A stretch of DNA of 64,000 nt. Source: Bacteroidales bacterium (GTDB lineage: Bacteria; Bacteroidota; Bacteroidia; Bacteroidales; JAADJA01). Below are positions 1-9,913 of this stretch, piece by piece. The stretch covers positions 1 to 64,000 of the forward strand of contig JAGVPB010000002.1 in the NCBI GenBank assembly GCA_020052415.1, read 5' to 3'. The position numbers and the translations under genes were made by a program. Under the pieces are notes generated by a model that was given only the letters and a program-made list of their open reading frames with translations, searched no databases and was not told where the DNA came from. Within the stretch, counting starts at the first letter, position 1; the number at the start of each line of letters is the position of its first letter.

Positions 1-40
1 GATGGGGGGGTGGGGGGGGGGAGGGCGCCGGGTAACGGCC
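1..40. other. G-rich low-complexity tract at the window edge
   Basis: gatgggggggtggggggggggagggcgccggg at the extreme start; runs of 7 and 10 G. May be a contig-end sequencing artefact. Confidence 0.6.
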
Positions 41-448
41 TGATAAACAATTAGAAACAGAAAATAAAACAAGTTAGATTTCGATATTTTGTTTATTAGA
101 GGCATAGTTTGAACTAATATGTCGGTAAAGTTATTTAATAACTTCTTTGGTTTTACACTGAAGGGAAAAATTTTATTTCGGGGGGTTGATCTCATCAGGC
201 GGTCAAGTTCCTTTCAGAACGCATATAAGCTATTGGAAATTTAAACTGTACTTTATATTTCCAAAAATACTCTGCTTGTGAAGTTCTTAAAATCCCTGTG
301 GACAATTAATTCGAATTTAGAATAATGAATTTATTTTAAATTTCACAGAAATCATCTTTCCGTTTGAACCAACATGTTAAAATTGTGTTAATAGAACCGT
401 AAATTAATAGATCAAATTTGGAACAATAATTTTTTGGAATACCCTTTC

Positions 449-1282
449 ATGAAAACAAGAGTTAACTTTAAGTCCGTCCCAAATCATTTGAACCGACCGG
501 CTGGATTAATCTTTGGATTTATTTTCCTGGTTTTTTGTTTCACTGGAATAGCAAGCGCAGAAGATAAACCGGCTGAACTGGGCATTTACGAAAAGCTTGA
601 TGAATATCTGCCCGAAGGTCTTGAGTTTGTGGATGAGAACTATAATAAAGTGGATTTAAAAACCGCTATCAACAAACCCACCGTATTTGCTTTGGTCTAT
701 TATGAATGTCCCGGACTTTGCAGCCCGCTGCTCGAAGGAGTCGCCGAAGTAATTTCACGGGCAAAGCTTAACCTTGGAACGGAATACCAGGTTTTTACCG
801 TGAGTTTTGACCCGGACGAAAAGCCAAAGCTGGCAAAAGAAAAAAAGGCTAATTATGCCAAACTCGTCAAAAACCAGGATGTCGAAAACGGCTGGAGATG
901 GTTTACCGGCGACAGCACGAATATCGCCAATCTGCTTAACAGCCTCGGATTCAAAGTGAAAAAGGAAGGACAGGAGTTCATCCATCCCGCATCGCTCATG
1001 GTCGTTAGCCCCGAGGGTAAGATCACAAGATACCTTCACGGAACCTATTTCCTGCCGTTCGACCTGAAAATGGCTGTAATCGAAGCCTCCGAAGGAAAAT
1101 CAGGGCCAACGATAAATAAAGTGCTGAAGTATTGTTTTAGTTATGATCCCGCTGGAAAAAAATATGTTTTAAATTTCACCAAAATCTCAGGCTCCCTGAT
1201 TATCTTTATTGCAATTTCATTGTTTGCAGGACTTATGATCAGTAACAGAAAGAAAAATAAAAACCCGATAAATATCAAATAA
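449..1282 (+). CDS. SCO1/SenC/PrrC-family copper chaperone for cytochrome oxidase
   Basis: ORF 434..1282; ATG at 449 preferred over the TTG at 434. Motif YYECPGLCSPLL (CxxxC), N-terminal signal, C-terminal TM helix, next to cox genes. Confidence 0.88.
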   Translation: MKTRVNFKSVPNHLNRPAGLIFGFIFLVFCFTGIASAEDKPAELGIYEKLDEYLPEGLEFVDENYNKVDLKTAINKPTVFALVYYECPGLCSPLLEGVAEVISRAKLNLGTEYQVFTVSFDPDEKPKLAKEKKANYAKLVKNQDVENGWRWFTGDSTNIANLLNSLGFKVKKEGQEFIHPASLMVVSPEGKITRYLHGTYFLPFDLKMAVIEASEGKSGPTINKVLKYCFSYDPAGKKYVLNFTKISGSLIIFIAISLFAGLMISNRKKNKNPINIK

Positions 1283-1284
1283 AT

Positions 1285-2883
1285 ATGTCGCTTTCGATTG
1301 CCCAACCCATTAGTTTCTACGATTCCAAAAAAGGGTTGTATAGCTGGATATTTTCCACAGACCACAAACGCATTGGACTGTTGTACTTTTATGCAATATC
1401 AGGATTTTTCCTTGTGGCAGTAGCCCTGGGTGTTCTCATGCGGCTCGAGCTGATAGCCCCGGGTAAAACCATCATGGAAGCCAAAACTTACAACCAGGTT
1501 TTCACATTACACGGAGTGATCATGATATTCCTGTTTCTGATCCCCAGCGTGCCGGCTGTTTTCGGGAATTTCTTTCTACCCATTATGATCGGTACCGACG
1601 ATGTAGCTTTCCCTAAAGTTAACCTCTTGTCGTGGTGGTTGTATGTCATTGGCGGATTGTTCGCTCTTTCAACGCTTATTGTTGGCAAGGGCGCCGCCGA
1701 TACCGGCTGGACATTCTACGCTCCTTATAGCGTAAGAACAGGGACTAATGTAACACTGGCCGTGCTGGCGGCATTTATTCTCGGATTTTCATCCATTCTT
1801 ACCGGGCTGAATTTTATCGTCACCATTCACCGGCTTCGGTCGCCTAAAATGGGATGGTTCCAGATGCCCTTGTTTTCATGGGCATTGTATGCAACTGCAT
1901 GGATTCAGGTTTTGGCTACACCGATCATTGGTATCACTTTATTAATGATAGCCGCTGAACGCGTATTTGGGCTTGGCTTATTCGATCCGTCGTTGGGAGG
2001 CGACCCTATACTTTATCAGCACCTCTTCTGGATCTATTCTCACCCGGCAGTTTACATCATGGTGTTGCCGGCTATGGGATTGATTTCGGAAATGATACCC
2101 ACCTTCGCCAAACGAACAATATTTGGCTATAAAGCCATTGCCTATTCGAGCCTGGCCATAGCTTTTATCGGTTATTTTGTGTGGGGTCACCACATGTTTA
2201 CATCCGGGATGAGCGGGCCGGCAAGGATTATTTTTTCGATCCTCACTTTCCTGGTTGCCGTTCCTTCAGCCATAAAGGTTTTTAACTGGGTGGCCACGCT
2301 GTATAAAGGTTCCATTCTTATCAAAACCCCATTATTGTTTTCCCTTGCTTTCATTTTCCAGTTTCTGATCGGCGGACTAACCGGTCTCGTAGTCGGAGCG
2401 CTGGCAACCGACGTACATTTGCATGACACCTATTTTGTAGTTGGGCATTTTCATTATGTAATGTTCGGAGGCGCTGGATTCGGATTTTTCGGAGCGCTTC
2501 ATTACTGGTTCCCAAAAATGTTCGGGAAAATGTATCGCGAAAAAACAGCCCAAACTGCTTTTACTTTTATGTTTATCGGTTTCAACATGCTGTATTTCCC
2601 CATGCTTATCCTGGGGATTATGGGCATGCCCCGAAGATATTATGATTATTTGCCCGAATTTACAACACTGAATGTAATTTCAACAGTGGGTTCGTGGATA
2701 CTGGCCACCGGAATTATCATTATGGTCGTGAACCTGATCCAATCGGCAAGGAAAGGCGAAAAAGCCCCGGAAAATCCCTGGGGAGGAACTACGCTTGAAT
2801 GGCAGACAGCTTCGCCTCCGTCACTGCATAATTTTGACAGGGAACCGGTAATTTCTCCAAACGGACCCTATGATCACAGTTAA
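1285..2883 (+). CDS. ctaD: Cytochrome c oxidase subunit I (A2-type, YSHPAVYI)
   Basis: HGVIMIFLFLIPSVPAVFGNFFLPIMIG, IYSHPAVYIMVLPAMG, HDTYFVVGHFHYVMFGG. Confidence 0.97.
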   Translation: MSLSIAQPISFYDSKKGLYSWIFSTDHKRIGLLYFYAISGFFLVAVALGVLMRLELIAPGKTIMEAKTYNQVFTLHGVIMIFLFLIPSVPAVFGNFFLPIMIGTDDVAFPKVNLLSWWLYVIGGLFALSTLIVGKGAADTGWTFYAPYSVRTGTNVTLAVLAAFILGFSSILTGLNFIVTIHRLRSPKMGWFQMPLFSWALYATAWIQVLATPIIGITLLMIAAERVFGLGLFDPSLGGDPILYQHLFWIYSHPAVYIMVLPAMGLISEMIPTFAKRTIFGYKAIAYSSLAIAFIGYFVWGHHMFTSGMSGPARIIFSILTFLVAVPSAIKVFNWVATLYKGSILIKTPLLFSLAFIFQFLIGGLTGLVVGALATDVHLHDTYFVVGHFHYVMFGGAGFGFFGALHYWFPKMFGKMYREKTAQTAFTFMFIGFNMLYFPMLILGIMGMPRRYYDYLPEFTTLNVISTVGSWILATGIIIMVVNLIQSARKGEKAPENPWGGTTLEWQTASPPSLHNFDREPVISPNGPYDHS

Positions 2884-2903
2884 TAATTAGAAAAACAGTA
2901 CTT

Positions 2904-3524
2904 ATGTCGGAATTTATATTGGTTAATTCAGGCCATAACCGCGATGACGAAGCCTCCAAATTAGGTATGTGGCTTTTCCTTTTTACCGAATTGCTATTGT
3001 TCGGAGGCTTGTTCCTGGTTTACAGCATTTATCGTTACCTGAATGCAGATGCCTTTTTGCATGCTTCATACAACCTGAATGTTATTATGGGAACCGTCAA
3101 CACCGTTGTGCTGCTCACCAGCAGCTGGACGGTTGCTATGTCGGTTACAGCTATGCAGAAAGGAAACATTAATTTGTCAGTAAAACTTATATATGCAACA
3201 ATATTTTTTGCACTGGTTTTCCTCGTGATCAAATTTTTTGAGTGGTCGGCTAAAATCGAACACGGCTTGTTCCCAGGCATGGAGCATCTGAACCAACTTG
3301 AACCTGGCAGTAAATTGTTTTTTTTCCTCTATTATTTTATGACCGGGCTTCACGGCTTGCACGTGATTGTCGGAGGGATCATATTAGGTTTTGTTTTATT
3401 CGCCATCAGGAAGAAAAGAACAAATCCCGGGAAATATATGTTTCTGGAAAATGCAGCATTATACTGGCATCTGGTGGATGTGATCTGGATTTTCCTGTTC
3501 CCGTTATTTTATCTGATCCATTAA
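2904..3524 (+). CDS. ctaE: Cytochrome c oxidase subunit III
   Basis: LGMWLFLFTELLLFGGLF; YYFMTGLHGLHVIVGG; YWHLVDVIWIFLFPLFYL. Confidence 0.95.
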   Translation: MSEFILVNSGHNRDDEASKLGMWLFLFTELLLFGGLFLVYSIYRYLNADAFLHASYNLNVIMGTVNTVVLLTSSWTVAMSVTAMQKGNINLSVKLIYATIFFALVFLVIKFFEWSAKIEHGLFPGMEHLNQLEPGSKLFFFLYYFMTGLHGLHVIVGGIILGFVLFAIRKKRTNPGKYMFLENAALYWHLVDVIWIFLFPLFYLIH

Positions 3525-3527
3525 AAT

Positions 3528-3632
3528 GCAGGGAGCAGGGAGCAGGGAGCATGGAGCATGGAGCATGGAGCAGGGAGCAGGGAGCAGGGAGCGTGGAGCA
3601 GGGAGCATGGAGCAGGGAGCAGGGAGCATGGA
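3528..3632. repeat. Heptanucleotide array, about 15 units of GCAKGGA
   Basis: Units read directly: GCAGGGA x3, GCATGGA x3, GCAGGGA x3, GCGTGGA, GCAGGGA, GCATGGA, GCAGGGA x2, GCATGGA. Confidence 0.97.
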
Positions 3633-3671
3633 GGAAAGAAATTGTTAAATTGTTGTTTTTGATTTTAGATA

Positions 3672-3748
3672 CTGAACTCAGAACTCTGAACCCGGAACTC
3701 TGAACCCGGAACTCAGAACTTTGAACTTTGAACTTTGAACTTTAAACT
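3672..3748. repeat. Heptanucleotide array, 11 units of the CNGAACY family
   Basis: CTGAACT CAGAACT CTGAACC CGGAACT CTGAACC CGGAACT CAGAACT TTGAACT x3 TTAAACT, exact 7-nt phase. Confidence 0.97.
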
Positions 3749-3756
3749 AAATACTC

Positions 3757-4080
3757 ATGTCTGAACAAAACAAAAGCCGCTTTTTGCCCGGCGATCCAAC
3801 AGAGCACCATGTTGTCTCTTATAAATTCCTTGCCGGAATCTGGCTGGGACTCATCATTCTTACAGCAATGACCGTATTGATATCCGTTTTGGGAACAAAC
3901 CTGGTAGCCTTTTCTGTAGTTACAGCCCTGATTATTGCAACAGCTAAAGTAACAGTAGTGGCAAATTATTTTATGCATCTCAAATATGACAATAAGGTGC
4001 TGGCGGTTATAATGGGTCTAACAATGTTTCTTTTTATAGTGTTTATTGGTCTCACGGCCTTTGATTATTTAACAAGATAA
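3757..4080 (+). CDS. Cytochrome c oxidase subunit IV (CyoD/CtaF-like small membrane subunit)
   Basis: Three TM helices; VVANYFMHLKYDNK motif typical of COX4/CyoD; position in cox operon. Confidence 0.85.
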   Translation: MSEQNKSRFLPGDPTEHHVVSYKFLAGIWLGLIILTAMTVLISVLGTNLVAFSVVTALIIATAKVTVVANYFMHLKYDNKVLAVIMGLTMFLFIVFIGLTAFDYLTR

Positions 4081-4091
4081 ATTCAGGAAGT

Positions 4092-5003
4092 ATGTTTTCG
4101 AACGCTTCAAATTTTGTACAGGGTGTTGACCTTACTTTTGCCATTATACTGGGAGCTTCGGTTTTCTTTTTGGTGACCATCACGGCAGTAATGATCTGGT
4201 TTGTGATCCGTTACAACCGCAAAAGAAATCCCGTCGCGACCCAATTCCATGGCAATAACAAGCTTGAAATTTTATGGACAATTATCCCCACACTTTTGGT
4301 GTTGGTGATGTTTTATTTCGGATGGGCCGGATTTAAACCTATGCGGGATATTCCGGCAGATGCTATTCCCATTATTGCCCATGCCCAGATGTGGCAATGG
4401 AATTTTGAATATGCCAACGGAAAAACCGCCGACTCGCTTGTAGTTCCTGTCGGCAAAGCTGTAAAAATTGACCTCAATTCGCGCGATGTCGTTCACAGCC
4501 TCTATATCCCTGCATTCAGAATTAAGGAAGATGTTGTTCCGGGACGTACAAACCGCATGTGGTTTATCGCGAACGAAGTGGACAAGTATCATATTTTTTG
4601 TGCCGAATATTGCGGCGACCGCCACTCCAACATGCTTAGCAAAGTTGTGGTTTTACCCGAAGATGAATACACAAAATGGTATAATGATACTTTAAGTCTT
4701 GCTTCCATGCATCCCGGACTGGTTGCTTTAAAGAAGAATGCCTGCATCACATGCCATTCTCTTGATGGGATAAAAATCGTGGGCCCATCTTTTAAAGGTA
4801 TCTGGGGCAGGAGCGAAACCGTCGTCACTGGTGATCAGGAACGGGAGATTATCGTAGATGAAGCCTATATCACCCACTCCCTGATAGATCCTAATGCTGA
4901 TGTGGTAAAAGGATACAATAAAGGCCTGATGATTTCGTACAAAGAGATTTTGTCGGAACAGGATATTAAAGACATTATCGAGTACATTAAAACTTTAAAA
5001 TAA
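4092..5003 (+). CDS. ctaC: Cytochrome c oxidase subunit II with fused C-terminal cytochrome c domain
   Basis: CuA motif CAEYCGDRHSNM; heme c motif CITCH; two N-terminal TM helices. Confidence 0.95.
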   Translation: MFSNASNFVQGVDLTFAIILGASVFFLVTITAVMIWFVIRYNRKRNPVATQFHGNNKLEILWTIIPTLLVLVMFYFGWAGFKPMRDIPADAIPIIAHAQMWQWNFEYANGKTADSLVVPVGKAVKIDLNSRDVVHSLYIPAFRIKEDVVPGRTNRMWFIANEVDKYHIFCAEYCGDRHSNMLSKVVVLPEDEYTKWYNDTLSLASMHPGLVALKKNACITCHSLDGIKIVGPSFKGIWGRSETVVTGDQEREIIVDEAYITHSLIDPNADVVKGYNKGLMISYKEILSEQDIKDIIEYIKTLK

Positions 5004-5122
5004 CCAGAATGAGTCAGATAATTAACACAATAAGCTCAATTCCCTCCTTGAGGGGGGTGCAGGCGGATGTCAATCACTCCGAAAATTCTTACTCGTCCCT
5101 ATCCGATTCAACCATTTCAGTC

Positions 5123-5149
5123 CACGAATTACACGAATTACACGAATTT
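5123..5149. repeat. 9-nt array (CACGAATTA)x3
   Basis: CACGAATTA CACGAATTA CACGAATTT. Confidence 0.9.
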
Positions 5150-5214
5150 ACCGATTCAACCATTAACCAGGCTTCACAGTCGGCAACCGGCAATCCGCAG
5201 TTGGCAGCAATCAT

Positions 5215-5246
5215 CATTCCATCATTCCATTATTCCAACATTCCAT
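5215..5246. repeat. 8-nt array (CATTCCAT)x4
   Basis: CATTCCAT CATTCCAT TATTCCAA CATTCCAT. Confidence 0.9.
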
Positions 5247-5251
5247 TCTCC

Positions 5252-5287
5252 CCAATTAACCCAATTAACTCAATTAACCTAATTTAC
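5252..5287. repeat. 9-nt array (CCAATTAAC)x4
   Basis: CCAATTAAC CCAATTAAC TCAATTAAC CTAATTTAC, directly before ctaB. Confidence 0.92.
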
Positions 5288-5292
5288 TCCTA

Positions 5293-6159
5293 TTGAAATC
5301 AACATTCCTAAATACAATCCTCGAATTAAGTAAAGTAAGAATAACTTTCGCTGTATCCTTAACAACAATAACCGGATATGTGCTGGCTCGCGGCAGGTTT
5401 GACACAGGACTCATTCTCCCGACTCTTGGAATATTTCTGCTTGCCTGCGGCTCTTCTGCCCTGAACCACTACCAGGAAAAAGACAAAGATGCTTTGATGG
5501 ACAGAACAAAGAACAGACCTATACCATCCGGCCGGATTTCTCCGCAGGGAGCTTTGATATTTGCCTTTCTACTTATCGTGACCGGATCGGCCTTCATCTG
5601 GATTGGTTCAGGATTATTAGCCTTGCAATTGGGTTTACTTGCGCTCATCTGGTATAATTTCATCTATACTCCGCTTAAAAAAAGAACTGCTTTTGCTGTC
5701 GTTCCGGGAGCCGTTATCGGATCGTTACCGCCTTTAGTAGGTTGGGTAGCAGCAGGCGGAAGTCTTTTAGACCCACGCGCGCTCATCATTGCATTCTTCT
5801 TCTTTATCTGGCAGGTGCCGCATTTCTGGCTGCTTCTGCTCAAATTCGGAAAGGAATATGAAAAAGCCGGTTTCGCATCCATTACCAGTGTTTACACAGA
5901 TAAACAAATCAAAAGTACAACCTTCATCTGGACAATGGCTACCGCAGTTACAGCCCTTATGCTGCCGGTGTTCGGGATAGTGGATACGGTAGTGATGTCA
6001 ATCGGTTTGTTTATTGCCACAGCCTGGCTCGTTTACATATTTGCCGGTCTGTTAAAACGCTCCGAAGAAATCTTCAATCCAAGGTTCTATTTCATGAAGA
6101 TCAATTATTTTGTGCTGATTGTTTTAGTTTTTCTAACAATAGATTCAGTCCTGAAATAA
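5293..6159 (+). CDS. ctaB: Protoheme IX farnesyltransferase
   Basis: NHYQEKDKDALMDRTKNRPIPSGRI and FFFFIWQVPHFWLL motifs; TTG start. Confidence 0.95.
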   Translation: MKSTFLNTILELSKVRITFAVSLTTITGYVLARGRFDTGLILPTLGIFLLACGSSALNHYQEKDKDALMDRTKNRPIPSGRISPQGALIFAFLLIVTGSAFIWIGSGLLALQLGLLALIWYNFIYTPLKKRTAFAVVPGAVIGSLPPLVGWVAAGGSLLDPRALIIAFFFFIWQVPHFWLLLLKFGKEYEKAGFASITSVYTDKQIKSTTFIWTMATAVTALMLPVFGIVDTVVMSIGLFIATAWLVYIFAGLLKRSEEIFNPRFYFMKINYFVLIVLVFLTIDSVLK

Positions 6160-6263
6160 AAAACAGGCAGAACAAATAAAAATAATATATTTGTCCGACC
6201 TATCCTGACTTAAAATCAGAGATTGGGAGAAATGAAAGCAGGATAGTAAGCTGAATTTTATAA

Positions 6264-7817
6264 ATGAAAACGATAATGACTAAGTTCTGTTGGGCTGTTT
6301 CGTTATACATTTTACTTCCGGGCTGTGTTTTTTCTCAGTGGGTAACCCATCACGATCCCCTTTTTATGCCAAATATTTCCCAGCCTGATGTTGGATATAC
6401 TTATGCCGATCCAAAAACAGGCATTCAGGTAACACGCATTTCCGATGCACTTAACAGCGGAAATGCAGGCACATTTCCCGATTATTCAAAGCGCCAGGCA
6501 TGGAATGCTGACCAATCTCTGATGATTCTACGAACCGATGATGGCTTTACCTTGCTCCTTGATGGTCAATCTTACCAGTTTATTAGTGTCCTTGATGGGG
6601 TGGTTGGACAGGATATTTTCTGGCATCCGTCAAATCCCGACTTCCTTTATTTTTCACCGGACAGCATTCTTTATTCCTGCCACATCCCAACCGGAGATAT
6701 TGATCCGATACATGATTTTGCGCCTTACACTTTTGCCAATACCAACGGAGAGGGTAATTTGTCTGATGATGCCCGTTATTATGCAATAGTCGGACAATAC
6801 TATAATTACATTTCCGGTGAAGTCACCTTTAGCGATATACTGGTTTATGACCTTTTAACGGATGAAGTGATCAGCACTATGTCTATTCCACAAGACTCCA
6901 TTTGGGGATTTGACTGGGTGTCCATTTCAAGGGGCGGAAACAATGTTGTCATTGATTACGCAGATACTGAAACCGGCAGATATCACGGCGTGGAGGTATA
7001 TGACCGCATGATGAATTTTATCTGGCAAAAGCCTTTGGGCGCCGGTCATAGTGATCTTGGAACGGATGCTAATGGAGATGAAATCCTGGTAATGGATTTA
7101 TACGATGAAGAAACCAATGAAACAGTGTATATGAAATACAGGCTTTCAGACGGCCAGGAAACAGAACTTTTGAGAACTTCCCTGCTTTTCGACCAGCACA
7201 TTTCACTCCGTAATGAAGCAAGGAAGGATTGGTGTTTCATCAGTACTTTTGATTATGTTGACCGGCTCACCGATGACAGCTTGTCGTGGTTGCCATTTGA
7301 GGATGAAGTGTTCGCACTGAAACTGGATGGAAGCGGTGATGTACAGCGAATAGCCCATCATCACAGCAAGCGCTATTCACCCTCCACACCCGATCCTGAT
7401 AACAGTGTGTACTGGTCAGAACCTCATGCAACGGTTGACCGGAACGGAAAGCGTGTGTTGTGGGGCAGCAACTGGAGACAAAATATGCAAAATGTAAACA
7501 GCGTGGATGCATACATTGCTGATTTCAGTAATATGCTTGGCTTTAATGATCTACCGGATTATAATCACACTTTTGTATTATTTCCGAATCCGGTAACTGA
7601 TTATTTAAATATACATCTGGATAATTTCCAGGGAGACTATTTACAAATCAAAATATCCGATCTGACCGGTAGAGAATATTGTGTGCTTGGGTATCCCATG
7701 CAAAATAATGGCATTTTTGATGCAAAGGTACTGCTGGAAAGCTTGTCCCCAGGCCCTTATTCTATACAGATTCAAACACAGGAAGGAATTCAGACTGGTC
7801 TTTTTATCAGGAAATAA
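6264..7817 (+). CDS. Secreted protein, probable TolB/beta-propeller-like body with T9SS type A C-terminal sorting domain
   Basis: Signal peptide MKTIMTKFCWAVSLYILLPGCVFSQ; C-terminus FVLFPNPVTDYLNI...ISDLTGRE...LSPGPYSIQIQTQEGIQTGLFIRK. Confidence 0.8.
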   Translation: MKTIMTKFCWAVSLYILLPGCVFSQWVTHHDPLFMPNISQPDVGYTYADPKTGIQVTRISDALNSGNAGTFPDYSKRQAWNADQSLMILRTDDGFTLLLDGQSYQFISVLDGVVGQDIFWHPSNPDFLYFSPDSILYSCHIPTGDIDPIHDFAPYTFANTNGEGNLSDDARYYAIVGQYYNYISGEVTFSDILVYDLLTDEVISTMSIPQDSIWGFDWVSISRGGNNVVIDYADTETGRYHGVEVYDRMMNFIWQKPLGAGHSDLGTDANGDEILVMDLYDEETNETVYMKYRLSDGQETELLRTSLLFDQHISLRNEARKDWCFISTFDYVDRLTDDSLSWLPFEDEVFALKLDGSGDVQRIAHHHSKRYSPSTPDPDNSVYWSEPHATVDRNGKRVLWGSNWRQNMQNVNSVDAYIADFSNMLGFNDLPDYNHTFVLFPNPVTDYLNIHLDNFQGDYLQIKISDLTGREYCVLGYPMQNNGIFDAKVLLESLSPGPYSIQIQTQEGIQTGLFIRK

Positions 7818-8040
7818 TATCAACTGAATCCTCGATCTCACTAATCGGTTCCAATAGTAATCTGCCTAATTTCCTTGTTCACTCCCTCATACCTTATTTC
7901 CCCATCTGCCTGGAATTTGAGGTCGGTTAAGGTCACGAACTTTAATTTTATGAACTGCCCACTGCAGTGACTTCCCCTAAACCTTTATACCCCTATTTCC
8001 TATTTCTATTTAATTCAACTTATTTCCTCTATTTCTTATT

Positions 8041-8100
8041 CATTTCAACAAATATCAACCAATATCAATAAATCTCAACCAATTTCTCTCAATCTCCTTC
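8041..8100. repeat. 10-nt array, consensus AATATCAACC
   Basis: CATTTCAACA AATATCAACC AATATCAATA AATCTCAACC AATTTCTCTC AATCTCCTTC. Confidence 0.88.
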
Positions 8101-9328
8101 AACTCAACCGTATCGCCTTCACAGGAGAAATCTTTGTCACAATATAGGTAGGAATAATGAGCATAAGTGTACAAATCAATAGTGTCCCGGCATTGATGAT
8201 CAGAAAATGCAAAAGCTGCACGTTAACCGGAACTACAGAGATATAATACGACTCTTGGTTCAGTTTGATAACACCTGTCCTGAGCTGCAGATAACACAAA
8301 GCAAGTGCAATTATATTCCCCCACAATAGCCCGCGACCGACAATATAAACTGCATTGTATAAAAAGATCTTCCTGATGCTCCTGTTCTGACTCCCGAAAG
8401 CTTTTAATATGCCGATCATATTGGTTTTTTCAAGGATTAGGATAAGCAATGTTGAGATCATTGTTATCCCGGAAACCAGCAGCATCACCACGATGATCAC
8501 GATCACATTCATATCCTGCAGCGAAAGCCATTCGAATATTTGGGGCTGCAGTTGTTTGATGGTTTTCGAATCGAGATCATAACCGATCACACTGTAAATT
8601 TGTTGTCCTATTTCATCAATCCGGTCAAAATCATCTACCATCACTTCAAAACCGCCTACTTCATCATCTTTCCATTTGTTCAGATTACGGATATGATGAA
8701 TATCACCGATCACATAAAGCCTGTCGAATTCCTCGAGGCCTGTTTCGAAGATACCGCTTATATTGAATTTCCTGCCGCGAGGTTGCATTTCGTCGCTGAT
8801 GATGAAATACATTCTGAGCGGATCCCCGGCTTTTAATTTCAATCTCGATGCGAGGCTTTTGGAAATGATAACATCATGTGTTGTGGAACTGTCCTGTACT
8901 TTGAAGGTATTTCCTTCAATTATTTTCTCATTAAAAAAGGACCAGTCATAATCGCTCCCAACTCCTTTTAAGATAACGCCTTCAATTTGATCGTCCGTTT
9001 TGATAATTCCTGCTTTAGTCGCAAAAACCTGGATATGATGAATGCCCGGCATCATCGGTTTGGAGGAACTGTAAAAAGGTTGGTTCATGCTCACAGGCGC
9101 CGGTTCATAGGAGGAACTGACCTGGAATCCGGTAATGGTTATGTGCGAACCGAAACCAATGACTTTATCCCTTATTTGCTTTTGAAATCCTGTAACAATG
9201 GCTACCGAAATGATCATCACCGATAATCCGAGCGCCACACTGATCACACTTAACCGAACAATCGGCCTGGAGAAGTTGGTTCTGCTTTTTGAAACGATCC
9301 GGGATGCTATAAAAAATTCAAAATTCAA
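8099..9328 (-). CDS. FtsX-like ABC transporter permease (LolC/LolE type)
   Basis: N-terminal TM, large periplasmic domain, three C-terminal TMs; ILILEKTNMIGILKAFGSQNRSIRKIF motif. Confidence 0.85.
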   Translation of the reverse strand: MNFEFFIASRIVSKSRTNFSRPIVRLSVISVALGLSVMIISVAIVTGFQKQIRDKVIGFGSHITITGFQVSSSYEPAPVSMNQPFYSSSKPMMPGIHHIQVFATKAGIIKTDDQIEGVILKGVGSDYDWSFFNEKIIEGNTFKVQDSSTTHDVIISKSLASRLKLKAGDPLRMYFIISDEMQPRGRKFNISGIFETGLEEFDRLYVIGDIHHIRNLNKWKDDEVGGFEVMVDDFDRIDEIGQQIYSVIGYDLDSKTIKQLQPQIFEWLSLQDMNVIVIIVVMLLVSGITMISTLLILILEKTNMIGILKAFGSQNRSIRKIFLYNAVYIVGRGLLWGNIIALALCYLQLRTGVIKLNQESYYISVVPVNVQLLHFLIINAGTLLICTLMLIIPTYIVTKISPVKAIRLS

Positions 9329-9398
9329 CAGGAGAAAACTTTTTCATTAATCATTACTCATTTTGTGTTATTCAGCATTTCTAATGAAATGACCGGCC

Positions 9399-9860
9399 TT
9401 ACAACTGTTTTAACAGGTTTCCCATTTCTATGGCAGCCATTGCCGCATCGAAGCCTTTATTCCCTGATTTGGTCCCAGCACGCTCGATGGCCTGCTCAAT
9501 ACTGTCGGTAGTCAGAACTCCATAAATAACCGGGACTTCTGTTTCGAGCATGGCATTGGCAATTCCTTTTGATACTTCTGCTGCAACATAATCAAAATGG
9601 GGAGTTGCTCCACGGATGACAGCGCCAAGACAGATCACGGCATCGTATTTTGCCGATTTAGCCATTTTCTTTGCGATCAAAGGTATTTCAAATGATCCGG
9701 GCGACCATGCTACCTCAATCCCGGCATCCTCTGCCCCATGCCGTTTCAAAGCATCCAATGCACCACCGAGAAGTTTACTGCTGATAAATTCGTTGAATCT
9801 GCCCACTACGATCCCGAATTTTAAACCTTTAGCATCTAATTTTCCTTCAATTATCTTCAT
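9399..9860 (-). CDS. ribH: 6,7-dimethyl-8-ribityllumazine synthase
   Basis: [74 protein letters not shown]. Confidence 0.97.
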   Translation of the reverse strand: MKIIEGKLDAKGLKFGIVVGRFNEFISSKLLGGALDALKRHGAEDAGIEVAWSPGSFEIPLIAKKMAKSAKYDAVICLGAVIRGATPHFDYVAAEVSKGIANAMLETEVPVIYGVLTTDSIEQAIERAGTKSGNKGFDAAMAAIEMGNLLKQL

Positions 9861-9913
9861 AAGATTATTTTTTTGATTAATATTTCACGACTACTGCTTA
9901 TGTCATTATTATT

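Noticed and set aside
3528-3748. CRISPR array
   Set aside because: Units are only 7 nt, contiguous, with no spacers and no cas genes in the window.
5009-5296. ORFs 5009..5296 and 5067..5282 downstream of coxII
   Set aside because: They consist of translated short tandem repeats (for example VHELHELHEF, HSIIPTFHS) in a spacer; no credible protein.
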